From positions 1-64,000 of the forward strand of contig NZ_AKJX01000097.1 in NCBI RefSeq assembly GCF_000276605.1: a DNA stretch of 64,000 nt, given 5' to 3'. The notes beneath the pieces were generated by a model. The model did no database searches and was not told where the DNA came from. It saw only the letters and a list, made by a program, of their open reading frames with translations. This DNA is from Acidovorax sp. CF316 (GTDB lineage: Bacteria > Pseudomonadota > Gammaproteobacteria > Burkholderiales > Burkholderiaceae_C). Position 1 is the first letter of the stretch, and each line of letters opens with the position of its first letter. The position numbers were made by a program, and so were the translations under genes. Positions 51,346 through 59,752 of this stretch are shown piece after piece.

Positions 51346-51960
51346 ATGAACGGCCCCGATTTCGAACGCTTCCAGGCCAACGCGCAGGACTGCGGCGTGC
51401 TGTTCTACTACGCCGGTGAGTTCACCCCGGCCGTGGTGGCCGCGGCGGCCGACTCGCTCAAGCAGCGCCTGGCCACCGAGGACGCTTCGGGCCCGGCCAA
51501 GCGCAAGCTGTTCTCCACCTTCGTGGAGATGGCACACAACATCCTGCACTACGCGGTGCCGCCCGAAGAGGGCGGCGTTGCGCCGCTGGCCGCTGATGCG
51601 GCCACCGGACCCAAGGGTGCCATCGGTGTGGGCAAAGACCTGCCCGAAGGCGGCCAGGAGGCCGAGGCCGCTCCCCAGTACTGGATCGTCTGCAGCAATG
51701 CCGTCGATGTGGCGCATGTGCCCCGGTTGACCGACAAGCTCGACGCCCTGCGCGCCATGAGCCTGGAAGAGATCAAGCAAAGCTACCGCGAGCAGCTGCG
51801 CAACCCCGACCACAACGCGAATGACACCCTGAGCAAGGGCGCCGGCCTGGGCCTTCTGACCATTGCCCGCGATGCGAGCGCGCCGCTGGAGTACAGCTTT
51901 GCGCCCAGCCCTGATACCGAGGGCCGCACCGCGCTGTTCCACGTCAAGGCCCGAATCTAA
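51346..51960 (+). CDS. SiaB-like (DUF6272) family protein kinase
   Basis: A 204-residue GHKL-like protein matching the SiaB family of anti-sigma-type kinases: LFYYAGEFTPAVVAAAADSL, KRKLFSTFVEMAHNILHYAV (N-box Glu/Asn for ATP-magnesium binding), QYWIVCSNAVDVAHV and GAGLGLLTIARDAS (G-box). In Pseudomonas the SiaABCD system controls aggregation through phosphorylation of SiaC and cyclic-di-GMP synthesis by SiaD. Partners SiaA, SiaC and SiaD are not in the window. Its stop codon overlaps that of the convergent DUF393 gene by 3 bases. Confidence 0.8.
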   Translation: MNGPDFERFQANAQDCGVLFYYAGEFTPAVVAAAADSLKQRLATEDASGPAKRKLFSTFVEMAHNILHYAVPPEEGGVAPLAADAATGPKGAIGVGKDLPEGGQEAEAAPQYWIVCSNAVDVAHVPRLTDKLDALRAMSLEEIKQSYREQLRNPDHNANDTLSKGAGLGLLTIARDASAPLEYSFAPSPDTEGRTALFHVKARI

Positions 51961-52358
51961 TCCAGAAACCGCCCGGCATGCTCCGGGGCGGGCACCATGC
52001 ACACCTCAGACCGTCCCCAGATGCGGTAGCGGTTGCGCGCCACCCAGCGGTACAGCGCATCGCGCAGCGGCGCAGGCACCAGCCAGCCCACCCACGCCAG
52101 CCGCCAGGGCCAGCCCAGGCGGTGCAGGATGCGCAGGATGGCTGCGGTGTGCTGCCAGGTGCGAGCGCCTTCTTCCTTTTCCTCGACCACCAGCAGGGTC
52201 TGCAGGCCATCGACCTGCAAGCCGGCCGCCTGCAGCAGGCGCAGGCCCTCTTGCCCCTGGATGGACGCAAAGCGGATGCGGCCCGCGCGGTCGTGGCGCA
52301 GCAGGAACTGCACCCAGCCATTGCACAGCAGGCACTTGGCGTCGAAGACGACGATCAC
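51957..52358 (-). CDS. DUF393 thiol-disulfide oxidoreductase-like (DCC family) protein
   Basis: A 133-residue DCC protein. The family CxxC is present as FDAKCLLCNGWVQFLLRHD, with ASIQGQEGLRLLQA and a later RDALYRWVARNRYRIWG end block. Members are thought to act as thiol-disulfide redox proteins. The gene starts with GTG (52356-52358). A near-identical copy of its first 21 bases, beginning with ATG at 52385-52387, lies 29 bp upstream but is out of frame and ends after ten codons, the stop overlapping the GTG. It is downstream of and coupled to DUF4166. Confidence 0.82.
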   Translation of the reverse strand: MIVVFDAKCLLCNGWVQFLLRHDRAGRIRFASIQGQEGLRLLQAAGLQVDGLQTLLVVEEKEEGARTWQHTAAILRILHRLGWPWRLAWVGWLVPAPLRDALYRWVARNRYRIWGRSEVCMVPAPEHAGRFLD

Positions 52359-52387
52359 GGCATTGGGGCGTCGAAGACGACAATCAT
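52338..52387 (-). repeat. Tandem duplication with 29-bp period at the start of the DUF393 gene
   Basis: On the minus strand ATGATTGTCGTCTTCGACGC (52387 downward) recurs as GTGATCGTCGTCTTCGACGC (52358 downward), with 18 of 20 bases identical. The 29-bp period shifts frame, so the first copy encodes only MIVVFDAPMP and its TGA overlaps the second start. The upstream gene's stop also overlaps the first ATG (ATGA). Confidence 0.9.
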
Positions 52388-52953
52388 GGTGGCGAAACCG
52401 GTACCTGCAGATGCCCCTGGTAGGCCACGACACGGCCGATCCAGGGCACGTTGGCCTGCACGTCGAAGTGCAGTTCGTCATCGCCCTGCCCCGTCTCGCG
52501 CGCCACGATGGCCGGCTGCAGCCAGCGCGGGCAGGGTATGCCCAGAAAGCGCATGCGCACCAGGCGCATCTCCAGCCGGCCGCCCTCCACGGCCGACAGG
52601 CCGAACAGCAACCGCGCCGCGCCCATGTGCTCCTCGACGAAGCCCGGCGCCTCGCGCAGGGTGGAGCGCATGGTGCGCGTGGGGAAGATGCGCGTCCAGA
52701 CCTCGGCGCCAGGCGTGGCGTCGAGCTCGAAGCGGATCGCGCCCCGCCCCGCCTGCAGCGGCGCCCCGAGTCCCCAGGCCAGCACACGGCCCAGCAGCGA
52801 TGCCGGGGCCTGTACCTGCACCTGGCCATGCAGCACCTGCGGGCCGGCCAGGCGGTGAAAGCGCGCCACCGGCGAGGACAGCCGGTCGAAGTCGCCGCCC
52901 ATCACGCGCTGGTACAGCGTGGCGGGTGCGGCAGGGGCAATGGTGTCGTTCAT
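52384..52953 (-). CDS. DUF4166 domain protein
   Basis: A 189-residue protein matching DUF4166: ATLYQRVMGGDFDRLSSPVA followed by RFHRLAG near the N-terminus, then beta-rich stretches (VWTRIFPTRTMRSTLREAPG, LEMRLVRMRFLGIPCPRWLQ) and a C-terminal GDDELHFDVQANVPWIGRVV with AYQGHL. The domain occurs alone or fused to saccharopine-dehydrogenase-like proteins and often next to DUF393. Function unknown. The ATG at 52951-52953 follows TCCAGGATGC; the stop overlaps the downstream minigene ATG. Confidence 0.88.
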   Translation of the reverse strand: MNDTIAPAAPATLYQRVMGGDFDRLSSPVARFHRLAGPQVLHGQVQVQAPASLLGRVLAWGLGAPLQAGRGAIRFELDATPGAEVWTRIFPTRTMRSTLREAPGFVEEHMGAARLLFGLSAVEGGRLEMRLVRMRFLGIPCPRWLQPAIVARETGQGDDELHFDVQANVPWIGRVVAYQGHLQVPVSPP

Positions 52954-53014
52954 GGGACCTTGCATCCAGGACAAAGGCCTGGGTTGGTCCAGTCTACCCG
53001 CCCCGGTGCACAGG

Positions 53015-53039
53015 CAAAAAAATGCGGGCCGTAGCCCGC
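53015..53039 (-). terminator. Intrinsic terminator after the Yip1-domain gene
   Basis: On the minus strand GCGGGC-TACG-GCCCGC is followed by ATTTTTTT, 20 bp beyond the stop codon of the Yip1-domain gene. It insulates that gene from the DUF4166-DUF393 unit. Confidence 0.9.
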
Positions 53040-53058
53040 GCATGCCCCAGTGATGGCC

Positions 53059-54291
53059 TTAGCCCTTGGGCTTGCGCTGCAAGGCTTCCAGGGCATTGAG
53101 GTCCACCTGAGAGAGCATGCCGCGCAGGTCCTGCACGCCCACGCGGTCGCCCTCGATGCCGACCACCAGGCCGTTCTTGAGCACGGTCTTGAACTCGGCG
53201 CGGCTGCCGTCCTTCTGGTAGCTCTGGTGCAGGGTGCGGCCGTTTTCCTGCCAGGTCTTCTCGGCGCTGCTCTGGTCTTCCTTCTCGCCTTGGCCCATGC
53301 CCATGGCCAGGGCCGCCATCTGGCCCAGGCCGCCGATGTCGATGATCTCGATGCGCACGCGCTTGTCGCCGCTGCCATAGGAGGCACTGGCCTGGCTGGT
53401 GGGCAGGCCCAGGGCCGCGCCGTCCTGCACGTCAAAACCCGTACGTGGCAAGCCAGGCAGTTGCTCGGGCAGCGCGGCCTTGAGCGACTGGGCCGCCACG
53501 GCCTGGCCGCCACCCATCATGCCGGCGGCAGCCGCCACGGCACCGCTGTTGGCCGCTGCAATGGCGGCAGGGTCCTGGCTCTTCTGGGCCTTTTCCATCT
53601 GGCGTGCGGCCTCTTCCATCTTCTTGCTCGCGGCTTCGAGGCCGGCAGTGTCGATGGTGACCTTGCCGCCAGGCGTGTTCACCGAGATCGCAGGCGCATC
53701 GGCACCGCTGAACATGGCGCCACCGCGGGGCATGAACAGCGAGCTGACGGCCGCGATGACGATGCCGACTACGATGCCCGCGACGATCACCACGGCGGTG
53801 TAGGCGATCGACTTGTCAGGGTTGCTGCGCATCAGCACCGGCAGGCCCAGGTAGACCAGGTAGATGGAGTACAGGGCCGCGACAAAGCCCAGCATGGCCA
53901 GGGCCGGCAGCAGGCTGAAGATGCCGCCCAGCAAGGCCGCCGTGCTGCCGTAGACCGCGACCTTGAGCGCCTGGATGGAGTTCTTCTGGCCGCCGAAGGT
54001 GGGGGCCAGGGCATCGATGATGAGGCCCAGCACGAACACGCCCACCAGGCTCAGCACGTACGAGATCACCATGTTGGCCAGACCCGACAGGATGGGCACG
54101 CGCACGGTGAAGCCGAAGCCACCAAAACCCACCAGCGACATGCCGATGAAACCGCAGACGGCCGGGATGATCGCCAGGATCATCAGGTACTGGGTGTACA
54201 GCCCCGCCACATCGGCCGGCTCGGCATCGATGGTGGCCCAGGCCTCCTGGGGTTTGAGAAGAATGCTCTTGACGCGTTCGATCAGGTTCAT
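53059..54291 (-). CDS. Yip1-domain membrane protein with long C-terminal extension
   Basis: A 410-residue protein. Residues 1-200 form a Yip1 domain with five predicted spans; it opens NLIERVKSILLKPQEAWATI, the typical bacterial Yip1 start. Residues about 200-410 are soluble: an Ala/Gln-rich helix (EAASKKMEEAARQMEKAQKS), a Met/Gly-rich hinge (GAVAAAAGMMGGGQAVAA), then a folded segment with KRVRIEIIDIGGLGQMAALA and a C-terminal VGVQDLRGMLSQVDLNALEA. Bacterial Yip1 proteins usually end after the spans, so the tail is notable. Role unknown; flanked by a terminator. Confidence 0.82.
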   Translation of the reverse strand: MNLIERVKSILLKPQEAWATIDAEPADVAGLYTQYLMILAIIPAVCGFIGMSLVGFGGFGFTVRVPILSGLANMVISYVLSLVGVFVLGLIIDALAPTFGGQKNSIQALKVAVYGSTAALLGGIFSLLPALAMLGFVAALYSIYLVYLGLPVLMRSNPDKSIAYTAVVIVAGIVVGIVIAAVSSLFMPRGGAMFSGADAPAISVNTPGGKVTIDTAGLEAASKKMEEAARQMEKAQKSQDPAAIAAANSGAVAAAAGMMGGGQAVAAQSLKAALPEQLPGLPRTGFDVQDGAALGLPTSQASASYGSGDKRVRIEIIDIGGLGQMAALAMGMGQGEKEDQSSAEKTWQENGRTLHQSYQKDGSRAEFKTVLKNGLVVGIEGDRVGVQDLRGMLSQVDLNALEALQRKPKG

Positions 54292-54577
54292 GGTCGTGCC
54301 CTCCCGGCAGTGTGAGTGGAGCCTTGCGCCCCCGGTATAGGATGCAGGCAGGCTTTCAACTGGTGCGGACGATAAGGCAATTGGGAGCACTTGCACGCAG
54401 GTGCACAAACCCGTGGCGCCGCAAATGTGGAATATGCACGGTTTCGGGCGGGCAGGCTACTCCGGCTGTCTGGCAGTAGCACGCACGGCAACGGGACGGC
54501 AGGCGCTGCGCTGAACGCTATGATGGCACCGAATATCCGCCCGGCAGTCCCGCGCAAGGCGGCCCATGGAGCGCGCC

Positions 54578-54868
54578 ATGAAATTCAGCCATGACACGGA
54601 TGGAAAGCTGGTTCCGACCGAAGTATTGGCACTGCAAGCCTGCGTTGCCGATTTGGAACAACAGCTTGACGACCGGCCCCTGGCAACGCGGGCCGGTGAT
54701 ATCGCCCACCTGAAATCGGCGCTGTCCCTGCAGTCGGGCCCAGGGCTGACCGACGAAGACAACCGCGTACTGGCGCTGTACCAGGAAGGCGTTCTCGATT
54801 TTCGCCATGTGTTCGATCACTTCGAGCAGCGGCTGGTGGCTGTGATGGCGGGTGTCCATGGAGAATGA
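54578..54868 (+). CDS. Small hypothetical protein
   Basis: A 96-residue soluble, acidic, largely helical protein: VLALQACVADLEQQLDDRPL reads like a short coiled coil, followed by DIAHLKSALSLQSGPGLTDE and DFRHVFDHFEQRLV. No family recognised. The ATG at 54578 has GGAG six bases upstream; another ATG at 54566 is in frame. It is convergent with the next gene, 18 bp apart. Confidence 0.6.
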   Translation: MKFSHDTDGKLVPTEVLALQACVADLEQQLDDRPLATRAGDIAHLKSALSLQSGPGLTDEDNRVLALYQEGVLDFRHVFDHFEQRLVAVMAGVHGE

Positions 54869-54886
54869 ACGCCCGGCAGTGTTCAG

Positions 54887-55549
54887 TCAGCCCTCGGGCC
54901 GGCTGCGAAAATCGAGCACGGCTTGGTAGCCCGGCTGGTAGCGTGCACGCCGCACCTCATTGGCAATGGCACGGTGCACTGGCTTGTTCTGCCGGGCCAG
55001 CACGAGCCAGGTGGCCTTGATGGCCGGCGCCGAGCGCACCGGGTCGCTCGCCATCTGCTCCACACGCTGCCAGAAGCGGGCCCCGGCCCGCAGCCGCACA
55101 AAGCGGACCATGTGCCAGAACTCCCTGCGCACCAGCCGCCCCAGGTAGTCCAGTGCCACCTCTTCGAGGAGTTGCAGGTCATCACGGGTCAGCACGGTGC
55201 GCTTGAAACGGTGCCACACCACCTGCTTGTGGTAACCCGACCGGTGGTACCACGGGTCGGCCTGCAGGAACGCCAGAGCGCACCCCACATCGGGGCTGCT
55301 GCCATCGATGAACTGCTCCCACGCCAACTCCCCACCCGGAAAGAACAGGTCGCCGTACGCACCATGAAAATCGGTGCACGCGTCCTGCCACTGCTTGCAG
55401 GCCGCCGCCGAGGCCGAATGCTGTGCGTAGGTTTCGCCGATGAGGGCATGCAACGCACGCAACCGGGCCGCATGCGCGTGCATGGTCTGGACGAGATCGC
55501 TCAACGGCACGGCAGGCTCCATGAAAGCCTGCGGAAAGAAGTGGGGCAT
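54887..55549 (-). CDS. Conserved hypothetical protein
   Basis: A 220-residue soluble protein, helical throughout, rich in Arg, His, Trp and Tyr: LHALIGETYAQHSASAAACK, ADPWYHRSGYHKQVVWHRFK, LDYLGRLVRREFWHMVRFVR and a C-terminal RARYQPGYQAVLDFRSRPEG. I recognise no domain. An ATG nine codons in (55522) is an alternative start. It has no obvious functional partner nearby. Confidence 0.7.
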   Translation of the reverse strand: MPHFFPQAFMEPAVPLSDLVQTMHAHAARLRALHALIGETYAQHSASAAACKQWQDACTDFHGAYGDLFFPGGELAWEQFIDGSSPDVGCALAFLQADPWYHRSGYHKQVVWHRFKRTVLTRDDLQLLEEVALDYLGRLVRREFWHMVRFVRLRAGARFWQRVEQMASDPVRSAPAIKATWLVLARQNKPVHRAIANEVRRARYQPGYQAVLDFRSRPEG

Positions 55550-55632
55550 GGCGCCACTGTACTGGCGCAGAAGCTGGTGGCAAGTCCGCCTGCTGAAACA
55601 CGGCTCCCCGGATGCACAGGTGTGCGACTACC

Positions 55633-55920
55633 TCACCCCTGCACAGGCGGCGCAGCCACCGGCTCGCGCGGTGTCTCGGAAGGCGACTGGGAGGGCGGCG
55701 GCTCGGGCGTTTGGGCCGGGGTCTGGCTGGGTGGCGGCGCAGGGGTCTGCTGCGGGGTGGTGCTGGTCGATGGCACCGGGGGCTGGTAGGGGGTGGATGC
55801 GGGGGGAACCGCCGGCCGCAGCCCGGGCACGATGGCGGGCGTGTTGACGCCTTGGGCCACGGCGGCCACGGAGCTGAGGGTCAGGACCGTCCACACGCCC
55901 AGTTGTTGAATGAATCGCAT
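55633..55920 (-). CDS. Short exported proline-rich protein
   Basis: A 95-residue product: signal peptide (MRFIQQLGVWTVLTLSSVAA, ending AVAQG) followed by a mature part of about 70 residues that is over half Pro, Ser, Thr and Gln, with irregular PxxxxPxP repeats (PPSQTPAQTPEPPPSQSPSE). GGAGG lies well placed before the ATG at 55918-55920. Such sequences span the cell wall or are exposed; no function can be assigned. Confidence 0.65.
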   Translation of the reverse strand: MRFIQQLGVWTVLTLSSVAAVAQGVNTPAIVPGLRPAVPPASTPYQPPVPSTSTTPQQTPAPPPSQTPAQTPEPPPSQSPSETPREPVAAPPVQG

Positions 55921-56130
55921 AGAGGGTGCCTCCGTCATCATCAAGGATGGGGCCAGTGTCGCGCGGGAGGGGCTGGTTGCAAGTCGGACAACTGCGCTAA
56001 TTGATCGATGCGGGGATGGCGATCCAAGGGGGTTTTGCACGAGCTGCCCAATGGTGCTGCCGCATTGACGAAACGGCATCCGGCACGATTCGGATGCGAG
56101 CCGTTGGAGGCTGGCTGTCCCAGGCCCGTT

Positions 56131-56676
56131 CTAATCCCAACGAAACTCCTTGAACGCCAAGTTGATTTCCAAGTCGAACCAGTCATCGACAACCACCAGT
56201 GGAGGGAGCTTCAAGGGCACGATCCGGCCCGCCAAGGCCCGCACATAGGCCAGATAGTCTTCCGAAAATCGGCTGCCCGCGATAAAAATCACGGTGCCAG
56301 AGCACCGGTTGATATTTCCCTCTGGGCCTGCAAAGAAGACGTAGGAGATGGCGGGAAACAAGGGCACGCCGCAATCCCCACCTCCCTCACCCGAGTAGAC
56401 CTGGGCAGGCGGTGGGACATCAGATTTGAGCAGCTCTAACAATCTGTAGCGGGCAGCGAAGCCTGACCAACCCTGGGGTTCCTTGATGTCATCGGTGGCC
56501 TCCGACGCGACGACCTGGGCCACGAAGATGAAGCTTGCATCCGCCACGCGTTCCTGCGTTGAAACGGAACTGCTGCAGGAGCATGCGCGCGCACCTCCGG
56601 CAAGGCCCAGCATCAGCACTGCGAGCAGTGCCAGTTGCCGGAAGAACAAGGGGGAGCGGGCAGTGAAGCGACTCAA
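56131..56676 (-). CDS. Exported protein with TIMP/netrin-like CSC start
   Basis: About 181 residues: a signal peptide (FFRQLALLAVLMLGLAGGAR) ending directly before CSCSSSVSTQERVADASFIF, then VAQVVASEA, a GEGGGDCGVPLF loop and an INRCSGTVIFIAGSRFSEDY segment. A mature N-terminus CSC, a Cys-containing loop and a later Cys resemble the NTR/TIMP-like fold seen in some bacterial exported proteins. The start is uncertain: no ATG fits, so a TTG at 56674-56676 is proposed (the frame is open to 56751). Protease inhibition by analogy is speculative. Confidence 0.65.
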   Translation of the reverse strand: MSRFTARSPLFFRQLALLAVLMLGLAGGARACSCSSSVSTQERVADASFIFVAQVVASEATDDIKEPQGWSGFAARYRLLELLKSDVPPPAQVYSGEGGGDCGVPLFPAISYVFFAGPEGNINRCSGTVIFIAGSRFSEDYLAYVRALAGRIVPLKLPPLVVVDDWFDLEINLAFKEFRWD

Positions 56677-56747
56677 GAGCGAAAGTTTAGCCAGCGGACC
56701 GGCCCTGCACAAGCTCGGCTTGCCAGCGAAGGCGCAGCGCCCCGCCC

Positions 56748-57485
56748 TCAACTGCGCCGCAACCGATCCACCGCAGCTTGCAAATCCTGCGTGAACACCC
56801 GCCGGTCCCGCCCCGCAGGCAGTTGCGGCTCACCATAGTGCACCACGGCCTCGATGGCCGGGGCGCTCAGGGTGCGCCAGATGGAGCCGACCAGGGTCTC
56901 GTCGCCGATGTAGCTGGGGGCGAAGCTCAGGTCGCCGGTGGTGCGGTCGACGAAGCGCAGGCCCACGGGTTGCACGGGGGCGTTGGCGGCCACGGCGGCC
57001 TGGATCAGGTTGGCGTGGAAGGGCAGGATCTCGCGGCCGTCGCCGGTGGTGCCTTCGGGGAACACGCCGAGCACCTCGCCGCGCTCCAGCGACTCCTGCA
57101 TGGTGTGCACCATGCGCAGGGCATCGCGGCGCGAGGCGCGTTCGATGTACAGGGTACCGGCGGCAGTCGCCAGGCCGCCGATGAGCGGCCAGGCCTTGAC
57201 GTCGGACTTGGAGACGAAGCGGCAGTGGCGGGCCGCATGCATCACGGGGATGTCGAGCCAGGAGATGTGGTTGGCCACCAGCATGACCGGGCCGGTGACC
57301 GGCGGCTGTCCCTGCAGGCGCAGCGAGATGCCGGCCTTGGCCAGCAGCTCCATGGACCAGGCCTGCACGCGGGCGTGCTGCTGGTCGGGCGAGAGCGCGG
57401 GAAAGCGCAGCGCCACGATGGCCATGCCCTTGAGGATATGGCCCAGCATGCGCCACAGGCGCCAGACAGCGCGCAGGGCCTTCAT
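56748..57485 (-). CDS. 1-acyl-sn-glycerol-3-phosphate acyltransferase (PlsC-like)
   Basis: A 245-residue lysophospholipid acyltransferase with an N-terminal membrane segment (about 8-25). Catalytic HxxxxD-type motif: VANHISWLDIPVM (N-H-x4-D). Other blocks are the FVSKSDVKAWPLIGG helix-strand, GTLYIERASRRDA and VFPEGTTGDGREILPFHANL. It acylates lysophosphatidate or a related lysolipid at the inner membrane. It starts 7 bp after the dihydroorotase-like gene and belongs to the pyr operon by spacing. Confidence 0.9.
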   Translation of the reverse strand: MKALRAVWRLWRMLGHILKGMAIVALRFPALSPDQQHARVQAWSMELLAKAGISLRLQGQPPVTGPVMLVANHISWLDIPVMHAARHCRFVSKSDVKAWPLIGGLATAAGTLYIERASRRDALRMVHTMQESLERGEVLGVFPEGTTGDGREILPFHANLIQAAVAANAPVQPVGLRFVDRTTGDLSFAPSYIGDETLVGSIWRTLSAPAIEAVVHYGEPQLPAGRDRRVFTQDLQAAVDRLRRS

Positions 57486-57492
57486 GGCGTGG

Positions 57493-58791
57493 TCAACCGC
57501 CGCGGTCGAAGGCGACCTGCCCGCCGACCAGGGTGGTGCGCACGCGGCCGGGCAGCTCGTAGCCCAGGAAGGGCGTGTGCTTGCCCTGGCTGCGCAGGGC
57601 GCCGCCCTGCACCGTCCAGGCGGCCGCGGGGTCGAAGATGCACAGGTCGCCCACGCCGCCCTCGACGATCTTGCCCACGCTGGCCTGCAGGGTGCCCAGG
57701 GCGCCGCCGAGCACGCGCGCGGGTTCGCTGGTGACGACCGCCAGCGCGCGCTGCAGCGGCACGCCGCTGTCCTGCGACCACTTGAGGGCCAGGGAAAGCA
57801 GCAGCTCCAGGCCGGTGGCGCCGGGTTCGGCCTCGGCAAACGGCAGGGTCTTGGCATCTTCGTCCACGGGGGTGTGGTCGGAGACGAGCACGTCGATGGT
57901 GCCGTCGGCCAAGGCGGCATTCAAGGCGTCGCGGTCGCGCTGCTGGCGCAGCGGGGGCGACAGGCGGGCGCGGCTGTCGAAGAAGCCGATGTCCACGTCG
58001 GTCAGGTGCAGCGAGTTGATGCTCACGTCGGCCGTGACCTTCAGGCCCTCGGCCTTGGCGCGGCGAATCAGCTCCACGCCGGCGGCGCTGCTGATGCGGC
58101 ACAGGTGCACGTGCGCGCCGGTGCTACGCTGCAGCTCGAAGATGGTGTGCAGGGCAATGGTCTCAGCCGCCACGGGCACACCCGAGAGGCCCAGGCGCGT
58201 GGCCAGCGGGCCACTGGCGGCCACGCCCTTGCCCAGGTGCAGCTCCTGCGGGCGCAGCCATACGGTGTAGCCGAAGGTGGCTGCGTATTGCAGCGCGCGC
58301 TGCGTGACCTGGGTGCTGGCCAGCGGCACCTCGGCCTGGCTGAAGCCGACGCAGCCGGATTCGGTGAGTTCGGCCATTTCGGTGAGCACTTCGCCGGCCA
58401 GGTTGCGCGTGAGCGCGCCCAGCGGGAACAGGCGGCTCTGGTGCAGCTTCTCGGCGCGGAACTTGAGCATCTCCACCAGGCCGGGCTCGTCGAGCACGGG
58501 GTCGGTGTCGGGAGGGCAGACCAGGCTGGTCACGCCACCGGCCACGGCGGCGGCCATTTCGGACTCGAGCATGCCTTCGTGCTCGTGGCCGGGCTCGCGC
58601 AGGCGCGCGGCCAGGTCCACCAGCCCGGGCAGCACGTAGCAGCCGGCGGCGTCGATCACGCGGTTGGGCGCAAAGTCGGGCGGCACGCGGTTGATGCCGA
58701 CGATGCGGCCTGCGGCCAACGCAATGCTGCAGGTCTGATCAAGGCCGGAAGCGGGGTCGATCACCCGGCCGTTCTGGATGAGTATCTTCAT
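57493..58791 (-). CDS. pyrX: Dihydroorotase homologue lacking zinc histidines (PyrC'/PyrX)
   Basis: A 432-residue amidohydrolase-fold protein. In active class I dihydroorotases the first strand ends D-x-H-x-H/R-LREPG; here the same place reads [16 protein letters not shown], so both zinc histidines are replaced (Ala61, Arg63). The remaining fold motifs are present ([56 protein letters not shown]). Such proteins are the non-catalytic partners that form the dodecamer with PyrB in Pseudomonas. It overlaps pyrB by 4 bp. A catalytic PyrC is expected elsewhere. Confidence 0.9.
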   Translation of the reverse strand: MKILIQNGRVIDPASGLDQTCSIALAAGRIVGINRVPPDFAPNRVIDAAGCYVLPGLVDLAARLREPGHEHEGMLESEMAAAVAGGVTSLVCPPDTDPVLDEPGLVEMLKFRAEKLHQSRLFPLGALTRNLAGEVLTEMAELTESGCVGFSQAEVPLASTQVTQRALQYAATFGYTVWLRPQELHLGKGVAASGPLATRLGLSGVPVAAETIALHTIFELQRSTGAHVHLCRISSAAGVELIRRAKAEGLKVTADVSINSLHLTDVDIGFFDSRARLSPPLRQQRDRDALNAALADGTIDVLVSDHTPVDEDAKTLPFAEAEPGATGLELLLSLALKWSQDSGVPLQRALAVVTSEPARVLGGALGTLQASVGKIVEGGVGDLCIFDPAAAWTVQGGALRSQGKHTPFLGYELPGRVRTTLVGGQVAFDRGG

Positions 58792-59750
58792 GCTTCATTC
58801 CCTGCGACGATGGACATGACGGCCATGCGCACCGCAATACCGAAGGTCACCTGGGGCAGGATCACGCTTTGCTGGCCATCGACCACGGCGGAGTCGATCT
58901 CCACGCCGCGGTTGATCGGGCCGGGGTGCATGACGATGGCGTCGGGCTTGGCCAGCTGCAGCTTTTCCTGCGTCAGGCCGAAGCTCTTGAAGTACTCCTG
59001 GCTCGACGGCAGCAGCGCGCCGCTCATGCGCTCGTTCTGCAGGCGCAGGGTGATCACCACGTCGGCGTCCTTGATGCCTTCTTCGAGCGTATGGCACACG
59101 CGCACGCCCATCTGCGACATGTCGGACGGCACCAGGGTGCGCGGGCCCACCACGCGCACCTCGGCGCAGCCCAGGGTGGTCAGGCCGTGGATGTCCGAGC
59201 GCGCCACGCGCGAGTGCAGCACGTCGCCCACGATGGCCACCGTGAGGTTGCTGAAGTCCTTCTTGTAGTGGCGAATGGTGTACATGTCCAGCAGCCCCTG
59301 CGTGGGGTGGGCATGCCGGCCGTCGCCCGCGTTGATCACGTGCACGTGGGGTGCCACGTGCTGGGCAATGAGGTAGGGAGCGCCCGACTCGCTGTGCCGC
59401 ACCACGAACAGGTCGGCCGCCATGGCCGAGAGGTTGGCGATGGTGTCGAGCAGCGACTCGCCCTTGCTGGCCGAGCTGCGCGCGATGTCGAGGTTGATGA
59501 CGTCGGCCGACAGGCGCTTGGCCGCGATCTCGAAGGTGGTGCGGGTGCGCGTGCTGTTCTCGAAGAAGAGGTTGAACACGCTCTTGCCGCGCAAGAGGGG
59601 CACCTTCTTGACCTCGCGGTCGCTGACGCTCACGAAGTTGGCGGCGGTATCGAGGATGTGCGTGACGATGTCGCGCGGCAGGCCCTCGATGGACAGCAGG
59701 TGGACCAGCTCGCCGTGGCTGTTGAGTTGGGGGTTGCGCTTGTGCAGCAC
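58788..59750 (-). CDS. pyrB: Aspartate carbamoyltransferase
   Basis: A 320-residue enzyme with all catalytic motifs: the carbamoyl-phosphate site [33 protein letters not shown], the [12 protein letters not shown] block, [11 protein letters not shown], and [11 protein letters not shown]. The N-terminus has the extra [15 protein letters not shown] lead of proteobacterial class A enzymes. It joins carbamoyl phosphate and aspartate in pyrimidine synthesis and should assemble with the PyrC' subunit encoded next. It lies 2 bp after pyrR. Confidence 0.95.
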   Translation of the reverse strand: MLHKRNPQLNSHGELVHLLSIEGLPRDIVTHILDTAANFVSVSDREVKKVPLLRGKSVFNLFFENSTRTRTTFEIAAKRLSADVINLDIARSSASKGESLLDTIANLSAMAADLFVVRHSESGAPYLIAQHVAPHVHVINAGDGRHAHPTQGLLDMYTIRHYKKDFSNLTVAIVGDVLHSRVARSDIHGLTTLGCAEVRVVGPRTLVPSDMSQMGVRVCHTLEEGIKDADVVITLRLQNERMSGALLPSSQEYFKSFGLTQEKLQLAKPDAIVMHPGPINRGVEIDSAVVDGQQSVILPQVTFGIAVRMAVMSIVAGNEA

Positions 59751-59752
59751 GG

